Source of the DNA: Kosakonia sp. BYX6
GTDB lineage: Bacteria; Pseudomonadota; Gammaproteobacteria; Enterobacterales; Enterobacteriaceae
Assembly: GCF_038449125.1 (NCBI RefSeq)
Contig: NZ_CP151800.1
Location: forward strand, 3,072,406 to 3,136,405
DNA length: 64,000 bases
Direction: 5' to 3'
Part shown: positions 19,388-28,533 of the stretch, one piece after another
Position numbering within the stretch: position 1 is the first letter of the stretch
How the letters are laid out: every line of letters begins with the position of its first letter
Position numbers and translations under genes: made by a program
Notes under the pieces: model-generated
The model's input: the letters and a program-made list of their open reading frames with translations, nothing else
The model's database searches: none
What the model was told of the DNA's origin: nothing

Positions 19388-20401
19388 ATGAAGGTTCTGG
19401 TCACGGGCGCAACCAGCGGTTTAGGCCGAAACGCGGTCGAGTATCTGCGTCAAAAAGGTATCGCAGTCCGGGCGACGGGTCGCAACGAAGCCATGGGCAA
19501 GTTGCTGAGCAAAATGGGCGCAGAGTTTGTGCATGCGGATTTGACCCAACTGGTCTCATCGCAGGCTAAAGTGATGCTCGCCGACATCGATACGCTGTGG
19601 CACTGCTCCAGCTTTACCTCGCCGTGGGGCACGCAAGAAGCCTTTGATCTCGCCAACGTGCGCGCAACGCGCCGTCTCGGCGAATGGGCGGTGGCGTGGG
19701 GCGTGCGTAACTTTATTCATATCTCCTCCCCTTCACTCTATTTTGATTATCACCACCATCGCGATATCAATGAGGATTTCCGCCCGGTGCGTTTCGCCAA
19801 TGAGTTTGCCCGTAGCAAGGCCGCTGGCGAGCAGGTGATCGATCTGCTGGCGCAGGCCAACCCGCACACTCGCTTCACCATTTTGCGCCCGCAAAGCCTG
19901 TTCGGCCCGCACGATAAAGTCTTTATTCCGCGTCTGGCGCAGATGATGCAACATTACCGCAGCGTGTTATTGCCGCGCGGCGGCGATGCGCTGGTGGATA
20001 TGACCTACTACGAAAATGCGGTACACGCGATGTGGCTGACGAGCCAACCGGCGTGCGATACGCTGCCTTCCGGGCGCGCGTATAACATCACCAATGGCGA
20101 ACCGCGCTCGCTGCGCAGTATCGTGCAAACGTTGATTGATGAACTGGGTATTCATTGCCGCATTCGCTCCGTGCCTTACGCGATGCTGGATATGGTCGCC
20201 CGCAGCATGGAGCACTTTGGCGATAAGCGCGCGAAAGAGCCGGCGTTTACCCATTACGGCGTGTCGAAGCTCAACTTTGATTTCACGCTGGACATCGCAC
20301 GCGCCCAGCAAGAACTGGGCTATACGCCGATGGTGACGCTGGATGAAGGCATCAAACGCACAGCGTATTGGTTGAAAGATCACGGCAAGTTGCACCGCTA
20401 A
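19388..20401 (+). CDS. ybjS: NAD-dependent epimerase/dehydratase family protein YbjS
   Basis: A 337-residue extended SDR protein, same length as E. coli YbjS. It has the Rossmann motif [12 protein letters not shown] at the N-terminus and a catalytic-type Ser/Tyr region in [15 protein letters not shown]. The substrate is unknown. The ATG at 19388 is chosen because an upstream in-frame extension lacks homology. A short inverted repeat (ATCGCGGC and GCCGCGAT, about 19331-19361) lies in the gap after ybjT. Confidence 0.94.
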   Translation: MKVLVTGATSGLGRNAVEYLRQKGIAVRATGRNEAMGKLLSKMGAEFVHADLTQLVSSQAKVMLADIDTLWHCSSFTSPWGTQEAFDLANVRATRRLGEWAVAWGVRNFIHISSPSLYFDYHHHRDINEDFRPVRFANEFARSKAAGEQVIDLLAQANPHTRFTILRPQSLFGPHDKVFIPRLAQMMQHYRSVLLPRGGDALVDMTYYENAVHAMWLTSQPACDTLPSGRAYNITNGEPRSLRSIVQTLIDELGIHCRIRSVPYAMLDMVARSMEHFGDKRAKEPAFTHYGVSKLNFDFTLDIARAQQELGYTPMVTLDEGIKRTAYWLKDHGKLHR

Positions 20402-20406
20402 TCTCA

Positions 20407-20967
20407 TTAAAACGGCCCGGACTTTATCTCTGAAACCCGTTGGCCGTTTTTATCGATGTAAAACCACTCGCCACCGCCCAGCCCGATATGTTCTCCCTCA
20501 CCCTGCGGCTTGCAGCCCGTACAAACCAACGCTTTGCCTTCCTGAAATTGCCAGGCGTAATCATATTTCGCCGCAATGTGGTTGTTAAACGCATCGTCCC
20601 AATAACCGACTTTGCCATTCTGCCGCGAGCGCACCAGCCCTTCGACAAACCAGTCTGGCCCGTTATCAAAATGAATGACCGACAGGTAACTTTCCGGCCC
20701 GCGCACATAGTAATCGGCATCCGGTAGCCCTGCCTCGCGGGTGTAATCGTACAAGCCCACCCACGACATGCCATCAACATCCTGCGTTTTGGCGAACAGC
20801 GCCGGTAAAAACACCAGTTTGCCATCCTTCAACACGGCGCAGTCGTCGAGGGTTTCGACATTGTCGGTTTTTTTATCCCAGTAAGAACAGCTAAAAGGGG
20901 GCGTTGGCGCGCCGTGTGCGGCAAAAGCCGCCATCAGCAGGGCGCCTGTGATGATGCGAAACATCAT
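20407..20967 (-). CDS. Secreted protein of unknown function, third gene of the ybjQ-amiD cluster
   Basis: Starts as MMFRIITGALLMAAFAAHGA, a clear signal peptide, followed by about 165 residues rich in Trp, Tyr and Asp. The C-terminal part (EWFYIDKNGQRV) looks like a WG-type beta repeat. Four cysteines are present, including CTGC. The ATG at 20967 with GAGG nine nt upstream is preferred. An alternative ATG at 21006 overlaps the amiD stop as ATGA and would add 13 residues ahead of the signal peptide. Tight linkage behind amiD suggests an envelope role. I know of no E. coli gene at this position. Confidence 0.75.
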   Translation of the reverse strand: MMFRIITGALLMAAFAAHGAPTPPFSCSYWDKKTDNVETLDDCAVLKDGKLVFLPALFAKTQDVDGMSWVGLYDYTREAGLPDADYYVRGPESYLSVIHFDNGPDWFVEGLVRSRQNGKVGYWDDAFNNHIAAKYDYAWQFQEGKALVCTGCKPQGEGEHIGLGGGEWFYIDKNGQRVSEIKSGPF

Positions 20968-21002
20968 ATCCATTGACCTCGTCACATAAAGGCCGGCAGG
21001 TA

Positions 21003-21833
21003 TCATCCCGCCTGACCATATTTTTCCAGTAATGCCTCGGCAATGGCCTGGCTTTCGGCGTCAGCAACGCCGTTCCATAACGCCGGGCGAAAATGCATCT
21101 GAAACGCCATAATCACCCTTTTTTGCTGCGCGGGTGTCATTTGCGGATTGACGTCATAACCATAACGCGCCAATAAATCGAGCAGCGACGCGGTCTCCAC
21201 CGGCTCATAGGCGGAACGACCATTAAGATAAAACGCCACGCGCGCCGCATCGGGCCACGCGCCAATCCCCTGTGCCGCCAGCGCTTGCCACGGGAACAGC
21301 GGGCCGGGGTCGTCTTTGCGCTGCGGGGCAATATCCGCATGCGCCACCACGTTTTGCGGCGCAATGTTGTAACGCGTGAGGATATCTTTTACCAGCGGAA
21401 TCAACGCGGTAATTTGCGCTGGCGCAAACGGAGCGAACTGTTTTCCCGCCGCCGTGTTTCGCCAACCGCGGTTTTCCAGCTCAATTCCGATGGAGGTATC
21501 ATTGATGCGCGTTGCGCCGCGCCAGAAACTGGGACCGGCGTGCCAGGCGAGTTCTTGCTCTGGCACCAATTGCCAGATGCGCGGTTTGCCCCGGTGCAAT
21601 GGTGGGTTTGCCGGGATCAGATAATGGGCGCTGACCTGTTTATCTGTCAGCGTGGCGAGCGAAACGTCGAAGTCATCCGCCGTGTAGTGGATAACCAATA
21701 CTTTGATGCGCGGATACGCTGCCTGCGCCGCATGACGGGTATCCAACTGATACCCTTCTTTATCGATAACGCCTTTTTCGCTGACACAACCCGCGAGAAG
21801 CAGCGCCAACAGCACGAATCCCCACTTTTTCAT
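21003..21833 (-). CDS. amiD: N-acetylmuramoyl-L-alanine amidase AmiD, outer-membrane lipoprotein
   Basis: A 276-residue zinc amidase that cleaves the MurNAc-L-Ala bond, including anhydro-muropeptides. The lipobox LLAGC puts the lipidated cysteine at position 16. The Amidase_2 domain shows the metal-binding His in VIHYTADD and the later HAD element in [18 protein letters not shown]-terminal peptidoglycan-binding-like region follows (about 215-276). Same length as E. coli. Its start overlaps the ybjQ stop by 4 nt. Confidence 0.96.
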   Translation of the reverse strand: MKKWGFVLLALLLAGCVSEKGVIDKEGYQLDTRHAAQAAYPRIKVLVIHYTADDFDVSLATLTDKQVSAHYLIPANPPLHRGKPRIWQLVPEQELAWHAGPSFWRGATRINDTSIGIELENRGWRNTAAGKQFAPFAPAQITALIPLVKDILTRYNIAPQNVVAHADIAPQRKDDPGPLFPWQALAAQGIGAWPDAARVAFYLNGRSAYEPVETASLLDLLARYGYDVNPQMTPAQQKRVIMAFQMHFRPALWNGVADAESQAIAEALLEKYGQAG

Positions 21834-22153
21834 GCGCGTGTTTTCACTGCCGTGCCGCTGACGCAGACCATCAGCATGCTGCCGTCTTTCCCTACGGTTT
21901 CGTAATCGACATCAATGCCCACAACGGCATTGGCACCAAGCTGCTGCGCCTGTTCGCCGAGTTCGCGAAAAGCGATTTCACGCGCTTTGCGGAGCTCTTT
22001 TTCATAGGCGCCGGAACGCCCGCCCACGATATCGCGGATACCGGCAAAGAAATCGCGAAACACATTCGCCCCGAGAATGGCTTCCCCGGTAACGACACCG
22101 CAATATTCGACAATCGGCTGCCCTTCCAGCGTCGGCGTAGTTGAAAACTGCAT
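21830..22153 (-). CDS. ybjQ: UPF0145 family protein YbjQ
   Basis: A 107-residue protein of the YbjQ/UPF0145 family, which forms oligomers. The family core [20 protein letters not shown] and the [11 protein letters not shown] segment are clear. The function is unknown. First gene of the cluster ybjQ-amiD-secreted protein. A good AAGGAGAA lies 5 nt before the ATG. Confidence 0.95.
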   Translation of the reverse strand: MQFSTTPTLEGQPIVEYCGVVTGEAILGANVFRDFFAGIRDIVGGRSGAYEKELRKAREIAFRELGEQAQQLGANAVVGIDVDYETVGKDGSMLMVCVSGTAVKTRA

Positions 22154-22255
22154 AGGGTTCTCCTTTTAACGTTCAATGCGTTACCCCACACATTATCAGA
22201 TCAATACACTATTCTTGAAAGGTCGTGACTTCTGAAGAGAAATAAGGAAATCAAT

Positions 22256-22771
22256 ATGCGCTATTCAGTTTTGACTCTTGTCCTGCCGTGCGCGCTGCTG
22301 TTAAGCGCTTGTACCACCGTAACGCCCGCCTTTAAGGACACCGGCACACGCAGCGGTCAGTGCGTAGAAGGCGGCCCCGACAGCGTGGCACAACAATTTT
22401 ATGACTACCGCATTGCCCATCCGAAAAGCGACTGGTCGGCGCTGCGCCCTTATCTGAGTGATGATTTGACTAAAATGCTTACCGCCGCTAACCGTGATGC
22501 ACGTAACAACGCGCTGCTGAAAGCCGATCCGTTCTCCAGCCGCGCGGTGACGCCGGAACACGCCGATGTCGCCAGCGCATCGACCATTCCGAATACCGAT
22601 GCGCGGAATATTCCACTGCGTGTGAAGCTTAGCCAGGGCAGCCAAACGTGGCAGGATGAAGTGCTGATGATCCGCGAAGGCCAGTGCTGGGCCGTAGATG
22701 ACGTGCGTTATCTCGGCGGCAACGCGCACGCCCCGGCGGGCACATTGCGCCAGTCTATTGAACACCGCTGA
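22256..22771 (+). CDS. ybjP: Lipoprotein YbjP
   Basis: A 171-residue lipoprotein with a type II signal peptide; the lipobox LLSAC puts Cys19 at the mature end. The mature domain carries DUF3828-like features (QFYDYRIAHP early, then two-strand repeats). No enzymatic motif is seen. Divergent from ybjQ. In E. coli it is transcribed just ahead of artP. Confidence 0.93.
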   Translation: MRYSVLTLVLPCALLLSACTTVTPAFKDTGTRSGQCVEGGPDSVAQQFYDYRIAHPKSDWSALRPYLSDDLTKMLTAANRDARNNALLKADPFSSRAVTPEHADVASASTIPNTDARNIPLRVKLSQGSQTWQDEVLMIREGQCWAVDDVRYLGGNAHAPAGTLRQSIEHR

Positions 22772-22802
22772 TTATTAAGTAAACCTATCGTTAATCCCCG
22801 TA

Positions 22803-22837
22803 AAATGTCTGGCATTCCATGGTGAATGCCGACATTT
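22803..22837 (+). terminator. Long hairpin after ybjP
   Basis: Arms AAATGTC and GGCATTC pair with GAATGCC and GACATTT (14 bp with one bulged T), loop CATGGT. The U-tract is weak (ATTTATG), so it may act as an RNA stabiliser as well as a terminator. Confidence 0.55.
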
Positions 22838-22919
22838 ATGCCTGGTTCCCTCGACGTTCGGTATTTTGTGCTAAGTTTAGGTAGGAACTTGGTTTCTTTT
22901 TAAGTTTTAACGCACAAAT

Positions 22920-22937
22920 ATTGCATAACTATTCTGT
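22920..22937 (+). promoter_or_regulatory. Putative ARG box upstream of artP
   Basis: TTGCATAACTATTCTG resembles the ArgR half-site pair TGAAT-N4-ATTCA with two mismatches. It lies about 45 nt before the artP start. artPIQM is ArgR-repressed in E. coli. Confidence 0.45.
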
Positions 22938-22980
22938 CAACGTTACTATTTGCGGCCTCAATTGCTATCAGACTGCTTCG

Positions 22981-23709
22981 ATGAGTATTAAATTAAACAG
23001 CATCAATTGCTTTTATGGCGCGCACCAGGCGCTATTCGACATCACACTGGATTGCCCGCAGGGCGAAACGCTGGTGCTGCTCGGCCCAAGCGGCGCGGGT
23101 AAAAGTTCGCTGTTGCGCGTACTCAACCTGCTCGAAATGCCGCGCTCCGGCCAGTTAAGCATCGCAGGCAATCATTTCGACTTTGCAAAAACCCCGTCTG
23201 ATAAAGCGATCCGTGAGTTACGCCAGAACGTGGGCATGGTATTCCAGCAATATAATCTTTGGCCGCATTTGACCGTGCTGCAAAACCTGATTGAAGCGCC
23301 GTGCCGCGTGCTCGGTTTAAGCAAAGATCAGGCGCTGGCGCGCGCCGAAAAGCTGCTGGAACGTTTACGTCTCAAACCGTATAGCGATCGCTATCCGCTG
23401 CATTTGTCCGGCGGCCAGCAACAGCGTGTGGCCATTGCCCGCGCGCTGATGATGGAACCGCAGGTACTGTTGTTTGATGAACCTACCGCTGCGCTCGATC
23501 CGGAAATCACCGCGCAGATCGTCAGCATCATTCGTGAGCTGTCGGAAACCGGCATTACGCAAGTTATCGTGACCCACGAAGTGGAAGTGGCGCGCAAGAC
23601 GGCCAGTCGCGTGGTGTATATGGAAAACGGTCACATTGTTGAGCAAGGGGATGCGGGCTGCTTTGCCGCGCCGCAGACCGACGCGTTTAAATACTACCTA
23701 TCTCACTGA
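22981..23709 (+). CDS. artP: Arginine ABC transporter ATP-binding protein ArtP
   Basis: A 242-residue ATPase. Walker [10 protein letters not shown] is near 35-43, the Q-loop [10 protein letters not shown] near 87-96, the signature LSGGQQQRV near 140-148, and Walker [13 protein letters not shown] after it. It drives uptake of arginine through ArtQ and ArtM. The ATG at 22981 fits the E. coli length; the frame is open for 60 nt upstream but that part contains the ARG-like site. First gene of artPIQM. Confidence 0.97.
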   Translation: MSIKLNSINCFYGAHQALFDITLDCPQGETLVLLGPSGAGKSSLLRVLNLLEMPRSGQLSIAGNHFDFAKTPSDKAIRELRQNVGMVFQQYNLWPHLTVLQNLIEAPCRVLGLSKDQALARAEKLLERLRLKPYSDRYPLHLSGGQQQRVAIARALMMEPQVLLFDEPTAALDPEITAQIVSIIRELSETGITQVIVTHEVEVARKTASRVVYMENGHIVEQGDAGCFAAPQTDAFKYYLSH

Positions 23710-23728
23710 AGACTCGGGAATAATGACA

Positions 23729-24460
23729 ATGAAAAAAGTACTGATTGCCGCGCTACTTTCAAGCGTCAGCCTTAGCGCCACAGCAGCCCAGACCATTCGT
23801 TTCGCCACCGAAGCGAGCTACCCTCCGTTTGAATCCACCGATGCCAACAACAAAATTGTCGGCTTCGATGTGGATCTGGCCAACGCGTTGTGTAAAGAGA
23901 TCGATGCCACTTGCACCTTTACCAACCAGGCCTTCGACAGCCTGATCCCAAGCCTGAAATTCCGCCGCTTCGACGCGGTAATGGCCGGTATGGACATCAC
24001 CCCTGAGCGTGAAAAACAGGTTCTGTTCACCACTCCGTATTACGACAACTCCGCGCTGTTCATCGGCCAGCAGGGTAAATTCACCGGTGTTGACCAGTTA
24101 AAAGGTAAGCGTGTTGGCGTGCAGAACGGCACCACGCATCAGAAATTCATCACGGATAAACACCCGGAAATCACCACTGTTCCTTACGACAGCTACCAGA
24201 ACGCGCGTCTGGATCTGCAAAATGGCCGTATCGACGCGGTGTTTGGTGACACAGCGGTGGTGACCGAGTGGCTGAAGGCTGATGCGAAACTGGCAGCCGT
24301 AGGCGATAAAGTGACCGATAAAGATTACTTCGGCACCGGCCTCGGCATCGCGGTTCGCCAGGGCAACACTGAGCTGCAGCAGAAATTCAACGCCGCGCTG
24401 GAAAAAGTGAAGAAAGATGGGACTTACCAGACCATCTATAGCAAATGGTTCCAGAAGTAA
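23729..24460 (+). CDS. artI: Arginine ABC transporter substrate-binding protein ArtI
   Basis: A 243-residue periplasmic binding protein with signal peptide cleaved after ATAA (about 19/20). The amino-acid-binding SBP_bac_3 fold is evident: FATEASYPPFES, GFDVDLANALC and the DITPEREKQV hinge region. Starts 19 nt after artP. A second ATG lies 6 nt upstream with GGGA before both; the start chosen gives the E. coli length. Closely related to ArtJ 1.6 kb downstream, clearly by duplication. Confidence 0.96.
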   Translation: MKKVLIAALLSSVSLSATAAQTIRFATEASYPPFESTDANNKIVGFDVDLANALCKEIDATCTFTNQAFDSLIPSLKFRRFDAVMAGMDITPEREKQVLFTTPYYDNSALFIGQQGKFTGVDQLKGKRVGVQNGTTHQKFITDKHPEITTVPYDSYQNARLDLQNGRIDAVFGDTAVVTEWLKADAKLAAVGDKVTDKDYFGTGLGIAVRQGNTELQQKFNAALEKVKKDGTYQTIYSKWFQK

Positions 24461-24466
24461 TACTTA

Positions 24467-25183
24467 ATGAACGAAATGTTTCCATTAGCAAGCGCCGCCG
24501 GGATGACCGTCGGCCTTGCCGTCTGTGCATTGATCATCGGCCTGATTCTGGCGATGATCTTTGCCGTCTGGGAGTCCGTTAAGTGGCGTCCCATTGCCTG
24601 GATTGGCACTGCGCTGGTGACACTGTTGCGTGGCCTGCCGGAGATCCTGGTCGTCCTGTTTATCTATTTCGGCTCCTCGCAACTGCTGCTGATACTCTCT
24701 GATGGCTTCGTCATCAATTTGGGTATCGTGCAGATTCCGGTGCAAGTGCAGATTGAGAACTTCGATGTCAGCCCGTTCCTGTGCGGCGTGATCGCCCTCT
24801 CCTTGCTCTACGCGGCTTACGCTTCGCAGACCCTGCGCGGAGCGTTAAAAGCGGTGCCGGACGGGCAGCGTGAATCCGGCCAAGCGCTGGGTTTAACGAA
24901 GGCGGCGATTTTCTTCCGTCTGGTGATGCCGCAAATGTGGCGTCATGCGCTGCCAGGGCTAGGTAACCAGTGGCTGGTGCTGCTGAAAGATACCGCGCTG
25001 GTGTCGCTGATAAGCGTGAACGATTTGATGTTGCAAACCAAAAGCATTGCCACCCGTACGCAGGAGCCGTTTACCTGGTATATCGTGGCGGCGGCGATCT
25101 ATTTGGTGATCACGTTGTTCAGCCAGTGGGTGCTCAAGCGCATCGATCTGCGCGCGACGCGCTTTGAACGGAGGCCGGGATAA
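24467..25183 (+). CDS. artQ: Arginine ABC transporter permease ArtQ
   Basis: A 238-residue inner-membrane permease with five or six hydrophobic segments and the EAA-type loop ([20 protein letters not shown]) that contacts ArtP. Six nt after artI; its TAA overlaps the artM ATG by one base (TAATG). Confidence 0.96.
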   Translation: MNEMFPLASAAGMTVGLAVCALIIGLILAMIFAVWESVKWRPIAWIGTALVTLLRGLPEILVVLFIYFGSSQLLLILSDGFVINLGIVQIPVQVQIENFDVSPFLCGVIALSLLYAAYASQTLRGALKAVPDGQRESGQALGLTKAAIFFRLVMPQMWRHALPGLGNQWLVLLKDTALVSLISVNDLMLQTKSIATRTQEPFTWYIVAAAIYLVITLFSQWVLKRIDLRATRFERRPG

Positions 25184-25851
25184 TGCTTGAGTTCATGCCT
25201 GAGCTGTTCAAAGGCCTGCATACCAGCCTGACGCTGACCGTGGCGTCACTGATTGTGGCGCTGGTTTTATCGCTGCTGTTTACCATCGTCCTGACGCTGA
25301 AAACGCCGGTACTGACGCAGATTGTGCGCGGTTACATCACGCTGTTTACCGGTACGCCACTGCTGGTGCAAATCTTCCTGATTTACTACGGGCCGGGGCA
25401 ATTCCCGTCGTTGCAGAACTATCCGGTGGTCTGGCATCTGCTGTCTGAACCGTGGCTGTGCGCAATGCTGGCGCTGTCGCTGAACAGTGCGGCGTATACC
25501 ACGCAATTGTTTTACGGCGCGATCCGCGCAATTCCGGACGGCCAATGGCAATCCTGCGGTGCGCTGGGGATGAGCAAGAAAGACACGCTGGCGATTTTGC
25601 TGCCTTATGCATTTAAGCGTGCCCTTTCTTCCTACTCCAACGAAGTGGTGCTGGTCTTCAAAAGTACCTCGCTGGCTTACACCATTACACTGATGGAAGT
25701 GATGGGGCACGGTCAGTTGCTGTATGGACGCACGTATGATGTGACGGTATTTGGCGCGGCAGGCCTGATTTATCTGGTGGTCAACGGCTTGTTGACGCTG
25801 ATGATGCGCCTGATTGAACGCAGAGCGTTGGCCTTCGAACGGCGCAACTAA
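25183..25851 (+). CDS. artM: Arginine ABC transporter permease ArtM
   Basis: A 222-residue partner permease of ArtQ, same length as E. coli. The HisM/ArtM-type EAA loop appears as SCGALGMSKKDTLAILLPYA. Overlaps the artQ stop by one nucleotide, indicating translational coupling. A terminator follows, so artJ has its own promoter. Confidence 0.96.
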   Translation: MLEFMPELFKGLHTSLTLTVASLIVALVLSLLFTIVLTLKTPVLTQIVRGYITLFTGTPLLVQIFLIYYGPGQFPSLQNYPVVWHLLSEPWLCAMLALSLNSAAYTTQLFYGAIRAIPDGQWQSCGALGMSKKDTLAILLPYAFKRALSSYSNEVVLVFKSTSLAYTITLMEVMGHGQLLYGRTYDVTVFGAAGLIYLVVNGLLTLMMRLIERRALAFERRN

Positions 25852-25868
25852 TTGCATAAATACCAGAA

Positions 25869-25907
25869 AAAGGCGAGTTAATGCATTCATTACTCGCCTT
25901 TATTTTT
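25869..25907 (+). terminator. Terminator of artPIQM
   Basis: Perfect 10-bp stem AAAGGCGAGT/ACTCGCCTTT, 13-nt loop, then TATTTTT. Confidence 0.9.
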
Positions 25908-25935
25908 ATCTTATGTGAAATAATTAAGCATTATT

Positions 25936-25953
25936 ATTGAATATAAATTCAGT
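25936..25953 (+). promoter_or_regulatory. ARG box (ArgR site) upstream of artJ
   Basis: ATTGAATATAAATTCAGT contains both perfect half-sites TGAAT and ATTCA around a 4-bp AT core. A second, poorer box may precede it (about 25914-25931). artJ is the most strongly arginine-repressed art gene in E. coli, which fits this near-ideal box. Confidence 0.8.
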
Positions 25954-26022
25954 TGATGGCATTGTTAGCCCCATGCCTCAGACACGGCAACAACAATAAG
26001 ATTGACCGACAGGAGCTTGATA

Positions 26023-26754
26023 ATGAAAAAACTGATACTGGCCGCCCTTCTCGCAACATTCGCCGCAGGTGTCTCTGCGGCTGACAAAATTAATTTTGGC
26101 GTCTCTGCGACCTATCCACCGTTTGAATCCATGGATGCCAGCAACAAGATTGTCGGTTTCGATATCGATCTGGCGAATGCGCTCTGCAAGCAAATGCAGG
26201 CGGACTGTACCTTTACCAACCACGCTTTCGACAGCCTGATCCCGTCGTTGAAATTCAAGAAATATGACGCGGTCATTTCCGGGATGGATATTACCCCGGA
26301 GCGTAGCAAGCAAGTCTCCTTTACCGACCCGTACTACGCCAACTCCGCGCTGGTGATCGCCAAAAAAGAAGCCTTTAAATCCTTCGACGATCTGAAAGGC
26401 AAACGCATCGGCATGGAAAACGGCACCACGCACCAGAAATACCTGCAAGATAAACACCCGGAAGTGAAAACCGTCGCTTACGACAGCTATCAAAACGCGA
26501 TTATCGACCTGAAAAATGGCCGTATTGATGGGGTGTTTGGCGATACCGCCGTGGTTAACGAGTGGCTGAAAACCAACCCGCAATTGGGTGTCGCGACGCC
26601 GAAAGTGACCGACGCGCAATATTTTGGTACTGGCCTCGGCATCGCGGTTCGCCCGGATAACAAAGCGCTGCTGGAGAAATTGAACGCCGCGCTGAAAGCG
26701 ATTAAAGCGAATGGTACGTACCAGAAAATCAGCGATCAGTGGTTCCCGCAGTAA
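26023..26754 (+). CDS. artJ: Arginine ABC transporter substrate-binding protein ArtJ
   Basis: A 243-residue periplasmic L-arginine binding protein; the signal peptide ends in GVSAA (about 20). It shares nearly all SBP motifs with ArtI (YPPFESMDASNKIVGFD, SLIPSLKFKKYDAV). Single-gene unit with its own ArgR-controlled promoter and a strong terminator. AGGAG lies 8 nt before the ATG. Confidence 0.96.
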   Translation: MKKLILAALLATFAAGVSAADKINFGVSATYPPFESMDASNKIVGFDIDLANALCKQMQADCTFTNHAFDSLIPSLKFKKYDAVISGMDITPERSKQVSFTDPYYANSALVIAKKEAFKSFDDLKGKRIGMENGTTHQKYLQDKHPEVKTVAYDSYQNAIIDLKNGRIDGVFGDTAVVNEWLKTNPQLGVATPKVTDAQYFGTGLGIAVRPDNKALLEKLNAALKAIKANGTYQKISDQWFPQ

Positions 26755-26760
26755 TATTTT

Positions 26761-26787
26761 TGCCCGGTAAGCGCAGAACCACCGGGC
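26761..26787. repeat. Single REP-like palindrome after artJ
   Basis: TGCCCGGTAAGCGCAGAACC followed by ACCGGGCGAG, one unit of the REP family, between convergent artJ and rlmC. Confidence 0.6.
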
Positions 26788-26795
26788 GAGGTGAC

Positions 26796-26822
26796 AAAAA
26801 AGCCGCTTGTGCGGCTTTTTTT
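26796..26822. terminator. Bidirectional terminator between artJ and rlmC
   Basis: AAAAAAGCCGC-TTGT-GCGGCTTTTTT, symmetric with A and T runs on both sides, so it serves both converging genes. Confidence 0.9.
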
Positions 26823-27948
26823 ATTGCTTAACCAATAGCGTCAACACTTCGTAATGTGCAGTATGCGGAAACATATCGAACAACTGCACTCGCGCAATGC
26901 GGTAGCCTGGCAACCGCGCGATATCGTTCGCCATCGTCGTGGCATTACAGCTGGAATAGATAATAAATGGCGGTGCCATGCGACTCAGGTATTCGCACAG
27001 TTGCGCACCAATCCCGCGGCGCGGCGGGTTGACCAGCACCAGGTCCGGCACATCGCCCTGCGCGGTGGCGAACTGCGTGGAATCCAGCGCCTGGAAATGC
27101 AGATTGTGCAGGCCAAGCGCCTGTGCCGATTGTGTCGCACAGGCGATGGCTTCCGGCGCGATTTCAATACCGGTAAGGCGCATTTCAGGCGTGGCGCAGT
27201 GCAAACCAAAGCCGCCAACACCGCAAAACAGATCCCACATATGCGCCACCGGTAACGCGCGTACCCAGTCGCGGGCAGTGGCATAAAGCTGGCTGGCAAC
27301 GGTTGGGTTGGTCTGGAAAAAACTTTGCGGGCGAATCCACAGCGGCACGCCGTTGAAACTTTCCGCCAGTGCCTGCTGTTCGGTCAGGAAAATCTCTTTC
27401 TCCCCTTCCATGATCGCCATGTGCACCGGCTGAATATTCACAGAAATCACCGTCAATTGCGGTAACTGCGCCTGCAACCACGGCAGCGCGGCGCGTAACT
27501 GCTCCAGCTTCTCTTCCGAGCGCAACACAAAACGCAGCATCATACCGCCGTCTTGCTGGCTTTCGGTTAACAGCAGGTATTTCAACTCGCCGCGTTTGCG
27601 CGCCACGTTATAGGGCGTCAGCCCGGCACGGGCGATAAAGGGTTTCAGCGCCGCGAACACCGGCGCAAAAGAAGCAGGATAAAGAGAACATGAGGTGAGA
27701 TCTTCTGGCGTACCGTCGCGATGCAACATGCCGAGCAGCGGTTTTTCAACACTGCCGCTGACCACCATTTTGGCTTTATTGCGAAACCCTTGTTCAGGGC
27801 CGCTGACAGGCGCGCACCACGCTTCGACCGGTAATTCCGCCAGCAAATTCTGTAGGTCGTTCATTTTGGCGGAAAGTTGCAACGAGACCGGTTGTTCGAT
27901 CCACTGACAGGAACGACAGCGACCAGCATCAAAGAGTGCGCACTGCAT
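26821..27948 (-). CDS. rlmC: 23S rRNA (uracil(747)-C(5))-methyltransferase RlmC
   Basis: A 375-residue SAM-dependent enzyme that makes m5U747 in 23S rRNA. The 4Fe-4S ligands Cys3, Cys11, Cys14 and Cys87 are all present. The SAM-binding motif [13 protein letters not shown] and the catalytic cysteine in [11 protein letters not shown] are intact. The ATG at 27948 begins [11 protein letters not shown] and gives the E. coli length; the frame is open far upstream into ybjO on the same strand but that part is out-of-frame ybjO sequence. Lies 41 nt after ybjO. Confidence 0.97.
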   Translation of the reverse strand: MQCALFDAGRCRSCQWIEQPVSLQLSAKMNDLQNLLAELPVEAWCAPVSGPEQGFRNKAKMVVSGSVEKPLLGMLHRDGTPEDLTSCSLYPASFAPVFAALKPFIARAGLTPYNVARKRGELKYLLLTESQQDGGMMLRFVLRSEEKLEQLRAALPWLQAQLPQLTVISVNIQPVHMAIMEGEKEIFLTEQQALAESFNGVPLWIRPQSFFQTNPTVASQLYATARDWVRALPVAHMWDLFCGVGGFGLHCATPEMRLTGIEIAPEAIACATQSAQALGLHNLHFQALDSTQFATAQGDVPDLVLVNPPRRGIGAQLCEYLSRMAPPFIIYSSCNATTMANDIARLPGYRIARVQLFDMFPHTAHYEVLTLLVKQ

Positions 27949-27989
27949 AATAAAGCCTTTCGTTTTGCGGGGCCGGGATTGTACCACCG

Positions 27990-28460
27990 TTATCGCAAGC
28001 GGAAAAAGCGTCGGCTGGGCGCGGGAACAAACAGCAGAAACAGCACCAGCAGATCGGGCAATTTTTGCATCATCAGCGAGCTGAAAATCTCGTGGCGCGA
28101 ACCGCCGGCAATACTGAACAATTCCGGGTAACCGTAACCCAGCGAGGCGGCCCACAAATAGCCAGTCGCGACGACTTGCGAGGCGAGGTAAAGCCAGCGC
28201 GCCCAATTCCGGCCTTTGACCACCGAAAAGGCGCAGAGGATTTCGATAAACACCAGCAGCAGGCTGCCGAGAAAAATCAACGTCAGACTCCAGGTCTGCG
28301 CGCTGCGCTGGACAAAATCCACCAAGCCGCGCAGCCCCAGTAAATTAAACACCATCAAAACATCAACACAGCGAATGATAATAATGGCGATAGCCGCCAC
28401 TTGCACCAGCGCAGGTACGTTTAGCGTAGCGTGATGAGTGGTCTTCTTGAAGAACCCCAA
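27990..28460 (-). CDS. ybjO: Inner-membrane protein YbjO (DUF2593)
   Basis: A 156-residue membrane protein with four predicted helices (about 17-42, 58-78, 88-108, 128-146), slightly shorter than E. coli YbjO. Function unknown. It lies between the pot operon terminator and rlmC. The basic C-terminus (RRFFRLR) should face the cytoplasm. Confidence 0.9.
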   Translation of the reverse strand: MGFFKKTTHHATLNVPALVQVAAIAIIIIRCVDVLMVFNLLGLRGLVDFVQRSAQTWSLTLIFLGSLLLVFIEILCAFSVVKGRNWARWLYLASQVVATGYLWAASLGYGYPELFSIAGGSRHEIFSSLMMQKLPDLLVLFLLFVPAPSRRFFRLR

Positions 28461-28478
28461 TCTGATGATTTCCCTGTG

Positions 28479-28503
28479 AAAAAATGCCGCGCAAGCGCGG
28501 CAT
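28479..28503 (-). terminator. Terminator of the potFGHI operon
   Basis: Stem ATGCCGCG/CGCGGCAT with loop CAAG on one strand, followed on the minus strand by TTTTTT. It is 30 nt past the potI stop and before ybjO. Confidence 0.85.
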
Positions 28504-28533
28504 CAGCGACACAATTTCCCGATTCTAATGAGT

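Noticed and set aside
26002-26022. Seven-residue N-terminal extension of ArtJ
   Set aside because: The ATG at 26023 has AGGAG at good spacing and begins a canonical signal peptide.
27949-28206. 86-residue N-terminal extension of RlmC
   Set aside because: The extra part is out-of-frame ybjO sequence; the iron-sulfur Cys3 motif requires the start at 27948.
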